A stretch of 64,000 nucleotides of DNA from Streptomyces sp. AC555_RSS877 (GTDB lineage: Bacteria > Actinomycetota > Actinomycetes > Streptomycetales > Streptomycetaceae), in NCBI RefSeq assembly GCF_019049245.1, contig NZ_JAGMUK010000218.1, forward strand, positions 124,001-188,000, written 5' to 3'. Shown piece after piece: positions 26,557-34,036 of this stretch. Position numbers and translations under genes: made by a program. The number at the start of each line of letters is the position of its first letter. The first letter of the stretch is position 1. The notes beneath the pieces were generated by a model. It was not told the origin of the DNA, did no database searches, and saw only the letters and a program-made list of their open reading frames with translations.

Positions 26557-27264
26557 TCAGTCGAGGCCGAACGCGTCCGCCAGGGCGTCGACCTGGGCTG
26601 TGACCAGGGTGTCTCCGCCGTGGCCCATGCCGGCGAACTGGCCTGACACCTCCAGGCTGACCGCGCCGTGAAGGTGCGCCCACGCGAGCACCGCTCCGGC
26701 CAGCGCCGGGCCCTCGGCCCCGGCGGCCACCTGCCCGCGCGCCCAGGCGGCCACCGCCGGATCGTCGTCCGCCCAGGCCTTCATCTGTGCCGCCACCGGC
26801 GCCACCGCCGCCGACGGTTCGGACCCCTCGAAGGCCCGTAGGAAGGGCGAGAGCACCGCCCGCGCGCTGTCGAGCGTGTCCGGGGGCGCCGTGTAGCCCG
26901 GCACCGGCGTGCCCTGGATCAGCAGATAGCGGTGCGGCTGACTCACCGCCCACTCCCGGCAGGCCGCCGCGAGCGCCCGCATCCGCGTGCGCGGTGAGGT
27001 GTCCGTGGCCAGCGCCTCCCCGGCTGCCGTCACGGCCGCCGCCAGGTCGGCGTACGCGTCCCGGATCAGGTCCGTCAGCAGCGCGTCACGGCTGTCGAAG
27101 TAGCGGTACAGGGCCGGCCCCGAGAGACCGACCTCCTTGGCGATCCGGCTCAGGGCCACGGCCGCCGTGCCCCCCTCGGCCAGCTGCCGGAGCGCGATCT
27201 CCTTGATCTCCGTGCGCGTCTGCTCGCGATAACGGGCCCTCGGACTCTGCACGCTCCCGGCCAT
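26557..27264 (-). CDS. TetR-family transcriptional repressor
   Basis: A 235-aa regulator. The helix-turn-helix is ALSRIAKEVGLSGPALYRYFDSRDALLTDLI (residues 35-66), followed by a TetR_C/WHG-like ligand domain. I chose ATG 27264 because AAGGGAG lies six bases upstream. It is divergent from the two reductase genes at 27401 and 28422, whose promoter contains an imperfect palindrome in the -35/-10 spacer. It therefore probably represses that operon and is relieved by a small hydrophobic or aldehyde-like ligand. Confidence 0.9.
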   Translation of the reverse strand: MAGSVQSPRARYREQTRTEIKEIALRQLAEGGTAAVALSRIAKEVGLSGPALYRYFDSRDALLTDLIRDAYADLAAAVTAAGEALATDTSPRTRMRALAAACREWAVSQPHRYLLIQGTPVPGYTAPPDTLDSARAVLSPFLRAFEGSEPSAAVAPVAAQMKAWADDDPAVAAWARGQVAAGAEGPALAGAVLAWAHLHGAVSLEVSGQFAGMGHGGDTLVTAQVDALADAFGLD

Positions 27265-27323
27265 GAGCGGCTCCCTTCTCGATGCGTGTGACACACCTTA
27301 ATGGCAGCCCGAACCCCCCACTG

Positions 27324-27352
27324 TTGCTAGCGTTACTCGCAAGAGTTACAGT
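27324..27352 (+). promoter_or_regulatory. Promoter with operator in spacer for the reductase pair
   Basis: TTGCTA (27324-27329) and TACAGT (27347-27352) are separated by 17 bases, a good vegetative-type promoter. GTTACTC-GCAA-GAGTTAC (27332-27349) is an 18-nt palindrome with one mismatch occupying the spacer, an ideal place for the divergent TetR protein to block polymerase. Confidence 0.6.
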
Positions 27353-27400
27353 CTCTAACAGAAGTGATGAGCACTCGCTCCTTCAGGGAAAGGGATCACC

Positions 27401-28360
27401 ATGACTGCCCACGCCAACGCCGTTCGCTCCCTGCACACCGTCCTCGGCTCCGGCCCCGCCGGCACCGCGCTGGCCCGTGAGCTCGTGCGCCGGGGTCACG
27501 CCGTGCGCCTGGTCGACCGCAAGGGACAGGGGCCGGCCGTCGACGGGGTCGAGCGGTACGCCGCCGACGTCGGCACGGCCGAGGGGGCACGCGAGGCCAT
27601 GACCGGGGCCGCCGTCGTGTACCACTGCGTCAACGTCGCCTATCACCTCCAGGCGGAGGTGATGCCCCGCGTCCAGGAAGCCGTTCTCGCGGCCGCCGAG
27701 GCCTGCGGCGCGCGGCTGGTCGTGCTCGACACCCTCTACCCGTACGGCGAGACCGGGGGAGCGGTGATGACCGAGGACTCCCCGTGGAAGGCGACCAGCC
27801 GCAAGGGCAGGATGCGCGCGCAGCTCGACGAGAATTACCTCGCCGCGCATCGCGAGGGCCGGGTCGGGGTCGCCCTCGGCCGGTCCGCCGACTTCGTCGG
27901 CCCGGGGGTGCTCAACTCGTCGCTCGGCGCGGCCGTGTTCCCGGGCGCGCTCACCGGCGGGCAGGTCCTCGGCCTCGGGGACATCGACCTTCCGCACAGC
28001 TACACGAGCATCGCGGACGTGGCCCGGGGCCTCGCGACCCTCGGTGAGCGTCCCGAGGGCGACGGCCGTGTCTGGCACCTGCCGACCGCGCCCGCCGTCA
28101 GTACACGCGAGATCCTCACCATGATCGAGAAGCGGGTGGGCCGGACCCTGGACGTCGTGATCATGGCGGAGCTCCGCCCCTTCGGGCCGTTCGACGAGCA
28201 GTTCGTCGCCGAGTACGCGGAGATGTTCTACCAGCACACCGAGCCCCAGATCGTGGACTCCTCCGCGTTCGAGCAGACCTTCGGCGTCACGCCGGCACCG
28301 CTCACCGACACCGTCGACGCCACCGTGGCCTGGTACGGCGAGTGGCTCGCGCGGCAGTGA
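27401..28360 (+). CDS. NAD(P)-dependent epimerase/dehydratase-family protein (SDR)
   Basis: A 319-aa extended or atypical SDR. The nucleotide-binding motif is VLGSGPAGTALARELVRRG near residue 14, with an acidic or Arg-bearing strand end VRLVDRKGQ. The usual YxxxK active-site pair is not obvious; the region DTLYPYGETGG holds a Tyr. This fits the atypical NmrA-like subgroup. The start at 27401 follows AAAGGGA. It is the first gene under the TetR-type promoter, and the next gene is a second SDR of identical length, so the pair may act on successive or related carbonyl substrates. Confidence 0.82.
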   Translation: MTAHANAVRSLHTVLGSGPAGTALARELVRRGHAVRLVDRKGQGPAVDGVERYAADVGTAEGAREAMTGAAVVYHCVNVAYHLQAEVMPRVQEAVLAAAEACGARLVVLDTLYPYGETGGAVMTEDSPWKATSRKGRMRAQLDENYLAAHREGRVGVALGRSADFVGPGVLNSSLGAAVFPGALTGGQVLGLGDIDLPHSYTSIADVARGLATLGERPEGDGRVWHLPTAPAVSTREILTMIEKRVGRTLDVVIMAELRPFGPFDEQFVAEYAEMFYQHTEPQIVDSSAFEQTFGVTPAPLTDTVDATVAWYGEWLARQ

Positions 28361-28421
28361 CGCCAAGGAGGGCGACGCCGCCGGATGTCACATCCCCGGC
28401 GGCCCGATCCGTCGCACGGAC

Positions 28422-29381
28422 ATGGCGACCAACGACACGACCCACCAGAGCCGGAGCATCCTCCTCGCGGGCGCGACCGGTGTCCTCGGACGGCACATCA
28501 CCCGTGCCCTGACCGAGTCCGGCCACAAGGTCACCGGACTCGGCCGCGGACCGGCGGCCGGCATCCGCGCCGACCTCATGGACCGCGACGCGCTGCTCCG
28601 AGCCGTCGACGGACACCGCTTCGACACGGTGATCCACGCCGCGACCGCTCTGCGCAAGGCCCCCATGCGCCACCGCGACATGAGCGCCACCAACGCGTTG
28701 CGCACCGAGGGCACCGCCCACCTCGTCGAGGCCGCGCAGGCCGTCGGCGCGCGCCGCTTCGTCACCGAGTCGATGGTGTTCGGATACGGCTACGGCGACC
28801 ACGGCGACCACCCGGTCACCGAGGACGACCCCTTCGGTCCGCCCGGCACCACGCCCGAACGGGAAAGGCACCTCGCGGCCATGCGCACCAAGGAACAACT
28901 CACCTTCCACACCCCGGGGTTGGACGGCATCGCACTCCGCTTCGGCCTGTTCTACGGCCCCGGCGGCACCGACGCCCTCCTGACCCTGCTCCGCAGGCGA
29001 CAGCTGCCCGTGCCCGACGACCACGGCCGGGTCCTGCCGTGGGTGGAACTCGCCGACGCGGCGCGGGCGGTGGCGGCTGCCGTCGAACGCGGCCGGCCCG
29101 GCCAGGCGTACAACGTCGCCGACCGCACGCCGCTCGGCTTCCGGGCGCATGTCCTGTGCGTGGCCGAGGAGTTCGGACTGCCGAAGCCGATGACCGTACC
29201 GCTGTGGCTGATGAAGCCGATGTCGTACGCGCACACGGTGATGTCCACGACTCTGCGCGTCTCCACGGCGAAGGCGGAGCGGGAACTGGGCTGGACACCG
29301 GTGCATCCGTCGGCCCGGGACGGCCTCGCGGCGATGAGGGGCACGGCGGGCACGGCGGGGACGGGGGCATCAGGGGCATGA
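28422..29381 (+). CDS. NAD(P)-dependent SDR oxidoreductase
   Basis: A 319-aa extended SDR. The glycine motif ILLAGATGVLGRHITRAL is near residue 13, a DRDALLRAVDGHRFDTVIHAA block follows, and the active-site region reads FVTESMVFGYGYG. No clear ribosome binding site precedes the ATG at 28422, only 61 bases after the first SDR gene. The C-terminal 25 residues are Gly/Ala/Thr rich and encoded by a GGCACGGCG-type repeat, so the extreme tail is probably unstructured. Function is likely reduction or epimerisation of a small metabolite under the same TetR control. Confidence 0.82.
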   Translation: MATNDTTHQSRSILLAGATGVLGRHITRALTESGHKVTGLGRGPAAGIRADLMDRDALLRAVDGHRFDTVIHAATALRKAPMRHRDMSATNALRTEGTAHLVEAAQAVGARRFVTESMVFGYGYGDHGDHPVTEDDPFGPPGTTPERERHLAAMRTKEQLTFHTPGLDGIALRFGLFYGPGGTDALLTLLRRRQLPVPDDHGRVLPWVELADAARAVAAAVERGRPGQAYNVADRTPLGFRAHVLCVAEEFGLPKPMTVPLWLMKPMSYAHTVMSTTLRVSTAKAERELGWTPVHPSARDGLAAMRGTAGTAGTGASGA

Positions 29382-29404
29382 GGGGCCCCGGGTAGGTGAG
29401 CGGG

Positions 29405-30313
29405 CTACGGCGCCATGGCCCGGGGAGTGGTCTGCAGGTCGAGCTGGTACTCCACCGACCGATGCGTCGGTACGTAACCCAGCGCCTCGTTCACCGCACG
29501 CATCGGCGCGTTGCTGTCCGCCGTGTCGGTGCACAGCCCGGCGAGTTCAGGGTGCCGTGCCCGGGCCCGGAGGATCGAGGCGGCCTTCATCCAGCGGGCG
29601 AGGCCGTGGCCGCGGTGCTCGGGAAGCACCGCCGTACCGTAGTGCCGGCCGTCGCCCCGGCCGTCCCCGGGGACGACCAGCTCGGAGAACCCGACCACCG
29701 AGCCGTCGGACCCGTCCACGGCGGCGACGGTGTGCAGCAGGTCTCCGCGCTTCGCGACCGCCTCGGCCACCGCGATCACCCGTTCCACGTCCCAGACGAC
29801 GGTGCCGTAGTCGGTGCCTTCCATCGGCATGTCGTCCATGGCCCGCCGCGCGTCGGCGTAGGACCGCGCCAGCTCGGGCGGCACGGTGCCGTCCCACTCC
29901 GTCAGCCGATACCCCGGACGAGGGAGCCGGGCGATCCTCCCGATCGCCGCGAGGTCGGCGTCGGCCAGCGGCAGCCGGGCGTACGTCAGTCCCAGCACCC
30001 GGCGAAAACCCCGTGCCGCCAGGAACAGGTCGGCGGGGGAGTCCCGCTGGGCCTGCGCGAGCACCGACCGCCGCCCTTCCTCGCGCGCCGCCGTGACGGC
30101 GGCCTCCAGCAACCGTGTGCCCACGCCACGCCGCCGTTCCGCCCCGTGCACCGCGATGTCCAGCTCGGCGAGGTGCTCCTGGCCCGCCCTCGTGAACAGC
30201 CGGAGAAACGCGGACCCGAGCGGAACGCCCTCGGCTCCGGAGGCCAGCCAGGCCAGACGACGGCTGGAGGCGCCCGCCTCGGGATCGGCGAGCGGGGTGA
30301 TGCGCGGGGTCAA
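29405..30313 (-). CDS. Tandem GNAT acetyltransferase
   Basis: About 302 aa with two GNAT-like halves. The first has HGAERRRGVGTRLLEAAVTAA near residue 68. The second has LPEHRGHGLARWMKAASILRA and the late ADSNAPMRAVNEALGYVPTH, near residues 230-280. The TTG start at 30313 has GGAG five bases upstream. The frame stays open to 30658, but that extra N-terminus is a decayed sigma-factor fragment and a Pro-rich spacer, so I exclude it. Acetyl-acceptor substrate unknown. It is convergent with the SDR pair. Confidence 0.75.
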   Translation of the reverse strand: MTPRITPLADPEAGASSRRLAWLASGAEGVPLGSAFLRLFTRAGQEHLAELDIAVHGAERRRGVGTRLLEAAVTAAREEGRRSVLAQAQRDSPADLFLAARGFRRVLGLTYARLPLADADLAAIGRIARLPRPGYRLTEWDGTVPPELARSYADARRAMDDMPMEGTDYGTVVWDVERVIAVAEAVAKRGDLLHTVAAVDGSDGSVVGFSELVVPGDGRGDGRHYGTAVLPEHRGHGLARWMKAASILRARARHPELAGLCTDTADSNAPMRAVNEALGYVPTHRSVEYQLDLQTTPRAMAP

Positions 30314-30451
30314 CGGGGCTCCGTCACGGTCGGTTCGGGCGCGAGCGGCCGAAGCTAGCCGTCGTGACGTGCCGTCCGCAACGCAATTCCCGGGCGGGGG
30401 CGGGCGGGGCGCCTGGGGCGGTTCGGGCGCGACGCGCGGCGCGCGAGAGGT

Positions 30452-30616
30452 GCCAGTGATGGTCGGCACGGCGTACGCCTCGAACGCGCAGCCCCGCCCG
30501 GCGTCGTAGTGGTCGACGGCCTTGACGAGGCCGAGGGCGGCCACCTGGTACAGGTCCTCCAGGGACTCGCCGCGGCCCCGGAAGCGGACGGCGATCCGCT
30601 CGGCCACACGAAGGCA
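30452..30616 (-). pseudogene. Remnant of a SigB-type sigma factor (region 2 only)
   Basis: Translation gives VAERIAVRFRGRGESLEDLY followed by QVAALGLVKAVDHYDAGRGC and AFEAYAVPTITG. This is the unmistakable start of sigma region 2 in SigB/SigF/SigG-type stress and sporulation sigma factors. The conserved continuation (EIKRHFRD) is absent and is replaced by Pro-rich readthrough, and regions 2.4, 3 and 4 are missing. The 5' end is cut by a perfect 19-bp hairpin. It shares its frame with the GNAT gene further on but is probably not translated as part of it. Confidence 0.75.
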
Positions 30617-30655
30617 GGCGAGGCGCGCCCTGCCTGGGCAGGGCGCGCCTCGCCT
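30616..30655. repeat. 40-nt near-perfect palindrome (19-bp stem, 2-nt loop)
   Basis: The left arm (30616-30634, ending CGCGCCCTGCC) and right arm (30637-30655, beginning GGCAGGGCGCG) are exact reverse complements around TG. It lies at the upstream edge of the sigma-factor remnant. It could be a strong terminator, or a rearrangement or palindromic-repeat scar. The remaining sequence from 30656 to 30752 shows no gene. Confidence 0.75.
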
Positions 30656-30752
30656 CACCCGCGGTGCGCATCTCTCGCGCGCCGCGTCCCCACCTGCATC
30701 GTCGCCTTGCCCTACGCGTACGCCGCCTGCGATCCGCCACCAACCGCACGCC

Positions 30753-31019
30753 TCAGCGGCGGCGTGCCTTCGACCGGTCCAGTGCGCTCACGCCGAGCGC
30801 GGCGAGGCCGATCTGGATGAGCCACTCGACCCAGTCCACGCCATCGGTGTCGGCCACGCCGAACGCGCCGGCGATCGCGGAACCGATCAGCGCGGCGATG
30901 ATGCCGACGAGGATCGTCCACAGGACTCCGATGCGCTGGCGCCCGGGGATCACGAGCCGGCCCAGGACACCGATGACGATGCCGATCACGATCGCACTGA
31001 TGATGCCGTCGATCTCCAT
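30753..31019 (-). CDS. GlsB/YeaQ/YmgE-family small membrane stress protein
   Basis: An 88-aa membrane protein with the family pattern: an N-terminal segment MEIDGIISAIVIGIVIGVLG, then RLVIPGRQRIGVLWTILVGI and IAALIGSAIAGAFG, and a final membrane segment WLIQIGLAALGVSALDRS. It has three predicted membrane helices with small-residue packing. It is related to transglycosylase-associated proteins induced by stress. The ATG at 31019 has AAGGGG about nine bases upstream. It is a single gene, divergent from the phosphotransferase at 31188. Confidence 0.85.
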   Translation of the reverse strand: MEIDGIISAIVIGIVIGVLGRLVIPGRQRIGVLWTILVGIIAALIGSAIAGAFGVADTDGVDWVEWLIQIGLAALGVSALDRSKARRR

Positions 31020-31187
31020 CTCCGCCCCTTTCGTCAAGACCCACGCATTTGCGTCGAGGCCCCCGCACCAGTGCGTCTGCCCCCGGGAACCGCGGACAGT
31101 CCGGTCCCGTACCAAGCATTGGCCAAGGCCGGGACGACGCACGGATACTCCTTGTCGGAGCCGAGCGGTGACAGGGAGGCGGTCGGG

Positions 31188-31925
31188 GTGGAGGAGACGT
31201 CCCTCGAAGGCGGTGCCGTCAGCGAGGTCGTGCGGATCGGCGCGACCGTGCGGCGCACGCCGACGGCACGGTCGCCGTACGTGCGGGAACTGCTCGCGCT
31301 GTTCGAGCGGCGGGCGTGGCCGGGTGCGCCGCGCTTTTTGGGGACGGACGAGCGGGGCCGCGAGGTGTTCGGCTACATCGAGGGGCGGTCGGCGCTTTCC
31401 GCGCGGGACCGGGCCGCCGCCCGCACCGACGCGAGCCTGGTCCGCGTCGCCCGACTGGTCCGCGCCTTCCACGACCTGACACACGGCACACCCTCGGCCG
31501 GTGACCGGGACGTGGTGTGTCACAACGACCTCGCCCCGAAGAACACCGTGTACGCCGTGGACGGCGACGAGTGGCGGCCGCTGGCCTTCGTCGACTGGGA
31601 TCTCGCGGCTCCCGGCGAACGCGTCCACGACGTCGCCCACCTGTGCTGGCAGTACCTGGACCTGGGCCCGGAGGTGAGCGACGTGCCGGAGGCGGCGCGC
31701 CGCGTCCGTCTCGTGTGCGACGCCTACGGACTCGACGAGCGGGGCGGCCTCGTCGACACGATCCTGTGGTGGCAGGACCGCTGCCGGCGGGGCATCGACG
31801 CCGGCGCGGACCGTGGGGAGCCTGTCATGGTCGCCCTGCGTGAGGCCGGGGCCGTCGACGAGGTGCGGGGCGCCTGGGAGTGGGTCGCCGGGCACCGTAG
31901 CGAGCTGGGCGCCTTGCTGGGCTGA
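31188..31925 (+). CDS. Aminoglycoside-phosphotransferase-fold protein
   Basis: A 245-aa kinase-fold protein. The catalytic loop reads VVCHNDLAPKNTVY (HNDxxxxN in place of the commoner HGDxxxxN) and the metal motif FVDWDLAAPGERVHDVAHL. The N-terminal lobe is short (about 75 residues), and the usual P-loop lysine is hard to place, so catalytic competence is uncertain. The GTG start at 31188 has GGGAGG eight bases upstream. The substrate is unknown; small-molecule phosphorylation or a non-catalytic role are both possible. Confidence 0.8.
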   Translation: MEETSLEGGAVSEVVRIGATVRRTPTARSPYVRELLALFERRAWPGAPRFLGTDERGREVFGYIEGRSALSARDRAAARTDASLVRVARLVRAFHDLTHGTPSAGDRDVVCHNDLAPKNTVYAVDGDEWRPLAFVDWDLAAPGERVHDVAHLCWQYLDLGPEVSDVPEAARRVRLVCDAYGLDERGGLVDTILWWQDRCRRGIDAGADRGEPVMVALREAGAVDEVRGAWEWVAGHRSELGALLG

Positions 31926-32023
31926 CGTCGACGCCGTGCGTCCCCTCACCAGGCGTGCGAAGGCCGGTCCGCGCGGGCGCGGGCCGGCCCGGGTGCGCGT
32001 TTGTCCTCCGTCGTTGTGGGCGC

Positions 32024-32464
32024 CTACGCCCTCGGGGCGCTCTTCGCCGCCGTAGCGATGCACATCAGCCCCAGGACCACAGCGAGGGCACCGATGATGA
32101 TGTTGTTCCAGATGACCCCGGCGTCCGGGCTCTCGCCGACGATCCACGGCGAGACGATCATCCAGACGCCCAGCGCGCACATGGCCCAGCTCAGGCCGTA
32201 CATGCGCTCGGGAGCCCGGGTGAACCCGAGGGCCAGCAGGCCGATCGCTATGCCCACGATCAGGTTGTGGGTCACGAGGTCGGGCTGGCTCGTCGTGTAG
32301 TGGAGTATCCACGGGGACACGGCACAGTACAGACCGAGCAGGAACACCGGTCCGTCCACGAGTGCCACATCGCGACCGGCGAGCATGTGGGCGTAGCGTT
32401 CCCGCATCTCTGGAGCATCAGGGTGGGTGGTGATGTCACCTCGGGTGGGCGAGACGTTGGCCAT
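32024..32464 (-). CDS. SPW-repeat membrane protein
   Basis: A 146-aa inner-membrane protein with two SPW repeats (AVSPWILHYT and IVSPWIVGESP), each beginning a helix pair, giving four membrane segments (about 42-60, 66-84, 90-108, 118-138). The N-terminal 35 residues are cytoplasmic and charged. The ribosome binding site AAAGGAG lies eight bases before the ATG at 32464. SPW proteins are common in actinobacteria and of unknown function. The neighbouring photolyase and small stress membrane protein suggest stress-related expression, but no promoter motif was clear. Confidence 0.88.
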   Translation of the reverse strand: MANVSPTRGDITTHPDAPEMRERYAHMLAGRDVALVDGPVFLLGLYCAVSPWILHYTTSQPDLVTHNLIVGIAIGLLALGFTRAPERMYGLSWAMCALGVWMIVSPWIVGESPDAGVIWNNIIIGALAVVLGLMCIATAAKSAPRA

Positions 32465-32588
32465 GACTCGTCTCCTTTGACTTGCTTGGCCTGACCGCGT
32501 CGGTGCGGTATGCGGTGTAAACGCCGCGTAAGTGCATTCTGCTCTTATTTCCCCTTTATGTGTAGAGGCGGGTGCCTGGGCCGCCTCC

Positions 32589-33962
32589 TCACTCGCGGCC
32601 GCGGGCCTGTCTGAAGCGGGCCAGCCCGTCGGACAGCCCGATGATCGGGTCCGGATAGTCGATCGCCGCCCGGTCCAGGCCTCGGAGATTCCAGGGTTCG
32701 TGCACCGACGGCCCGGCGAGGCCCGTCAGTTCGGGCACCCAGCGCCGCACGTACACCCCGTCGGGGTCGTGCCGCCTTGCCTGGGCGGTCGGGTTGAGGA
32801 CCCGGTGGGGGCGGGTGTCCGTGCCGGTCCCGGCCACCCACTGCCAGTTGAGCTGGTTGTTGGCGACGTCGCCGTCGACCAGCAGGTCGAGGAAGTGCCG
32901 GGCGCCGACGCGCCAGTCGACGTAGAGCGTCTTCGTCAGGAAGGAGGCGGTCAGCAGGCGTGCGCGGTTGTGCATCCAGCCTTCGTGGCGCAGCTGGCGC
33001 ATGCCCGCGTCGATCACCGGGTATCCGGTGCGGCCCTCCTTCCAGGCCTCGATGTCCGTGCGGGCCGTGCGGTCGGACCGCCAACGGTCGTGTCTGGTGC
33101 GGTAGTCGGCGGTGGCGACGCCCGGCCGCGCCGCGAGGACCTGCCGGTGGAAGTCACGCCAGGCCAGTTGCCGTACGAAGGCCTCCGCGCCGGGGCCGCC
33201 CGTCCGGCGCGCCCGGTGGACCAGCTCGACAGAGGAGAGGGTGCCGAAGTGCAGGTGCGGCGACAGACGTGAGGTGGCGTCACCGGCGAGGCCGTCGTGC
33301 CGGTCCTCGTACGCGGCGACGCCGTCCCTCAGCCATGCCGACAGGCGTTTCCTGCCTTCCTGCTCGCCGCCCCGGGCCAGTCCCCCGGAGACTCCGGAGA
33401 GGCCGTCGCGGGTGGGGAGTGCCTCGGCGCCGATGCCGTCCGGCACCCGTACGGCACGTGGTGCGGTGAGAGGGTCGCGCAGGTGCCGGCCGGACCACTG
33501 GCGGAAGTACGGGGTGAAGACGGCGAAGTGGTCGGAGGAGGCAGGAGCGACCGCGCCCGGCGCGAGGGCGGTGGTCACCGTGTCGTGCACGCGCAGCCGG
33601 CGCCCCTGCGCCGCCAGGGCCAGACGCAGGCGTTCCTCGCGCCGGTGCGCGTAAGCGCTGACGTCGGCCGCCAGGTGCACCTCGTCGGCGTCCGCCTCGG
33701 CGGCCACCTTGCACACCTGGTCGACCACGTCCCCGGAACGGACGACGAGCCGGCCACCCCTCTCGCGCAGACCGGCGTCCAGCTCCCGCAGGCAGTCGGC
33801 CAGGAACGCCAGCCGGTTGGCGGCGGCGAAGCCGGCCCTGTCCACGGCCCGGTCGCGTACGAACAGGGGCACCACCTGGCGGTCCCCGTCGGCTGCCGCC
33901 CGCAGGGGAGGGTGGTCGTGCAGCCGCAGGTCGGCGGTGAACAGGACGACCGAGACGTTCAT
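32589..33962 (-). CDS. phr: Class I deoxyribodipyrimidine photolyase
   Basis: A 457-aa FAD-dependent DNA repair enzyme that uses blue light to split cyclobutane pyrimidine dimers. The N-terminal antenna domain starts VSVVLFTADLRLHDHPPL. The FAD/DNA-binding domain has TGYPVIDAGMRQLRHEGWMHN and DGDVANNQLNWQWVAGTGTD, both diagnostic of the class I group, and ends near YVRRWVPEL. The ATG at 33962 follows GGAG by eight bases. It is downstream, on the same strand, of an SDR-DUF2867 gene (74 bases away), a pairing that may reflect UV or light response. Confidence 0.92.
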   Translation of the reverse strand: MNVSVVLFTADLRLHDHPPLRAAADGDRQVVPLFVRDRAVDRAGFAAANRLAFLADCLRELDAGLRERGGRLVVRSGDVVDQVCKVAAEADADEVHLAADVSAYAHRREERLRLALAAQGRRLRVHDTVTTALAPGAVAPASSDHFAVFTPYFRQWSGRHLRDPLTAPRAVRVPDGIGAEALPTRDGLSGVSGGLARGGEQEGRKRLSAWLRDGVAAYEDRHDGLAGDATSRLSPHLHFGTLSSVELVHRARRTGGPGAEAFVRQLAWRDFHRQVLAARPGVATADYRTRHDRWRSDRTARTDIEAWKEGRTGYPVIDAGMRQLRHEGWMHNRARLLTASFLTKTLYVDWRVGARHFLDLLVDGDVANNQLNWQWVAGTGTDTRPHRVLNPTAQARRHDPDGVYVRRWVPELTGLAGPSVHEPWNLRGLDRAAIDYPDPIIGLSDGLARFRQARGRE

Positions 33963-34036
33963 GACGCGTACTCCGGGGACGAGGGGAAGGTGCCGGTGGT
34001 CTGTTTCCGCGATGGCCGCCTTCGTGGATGCGATGG

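Noticed and set aside
29405..30658. 417-aa sigma-GNAT fusion protein
   Set aside because: The sigma part is truncated and followed by a Pro-rich readthrough, and a TTG with GGAG gives a natural GNAT start at 30313.
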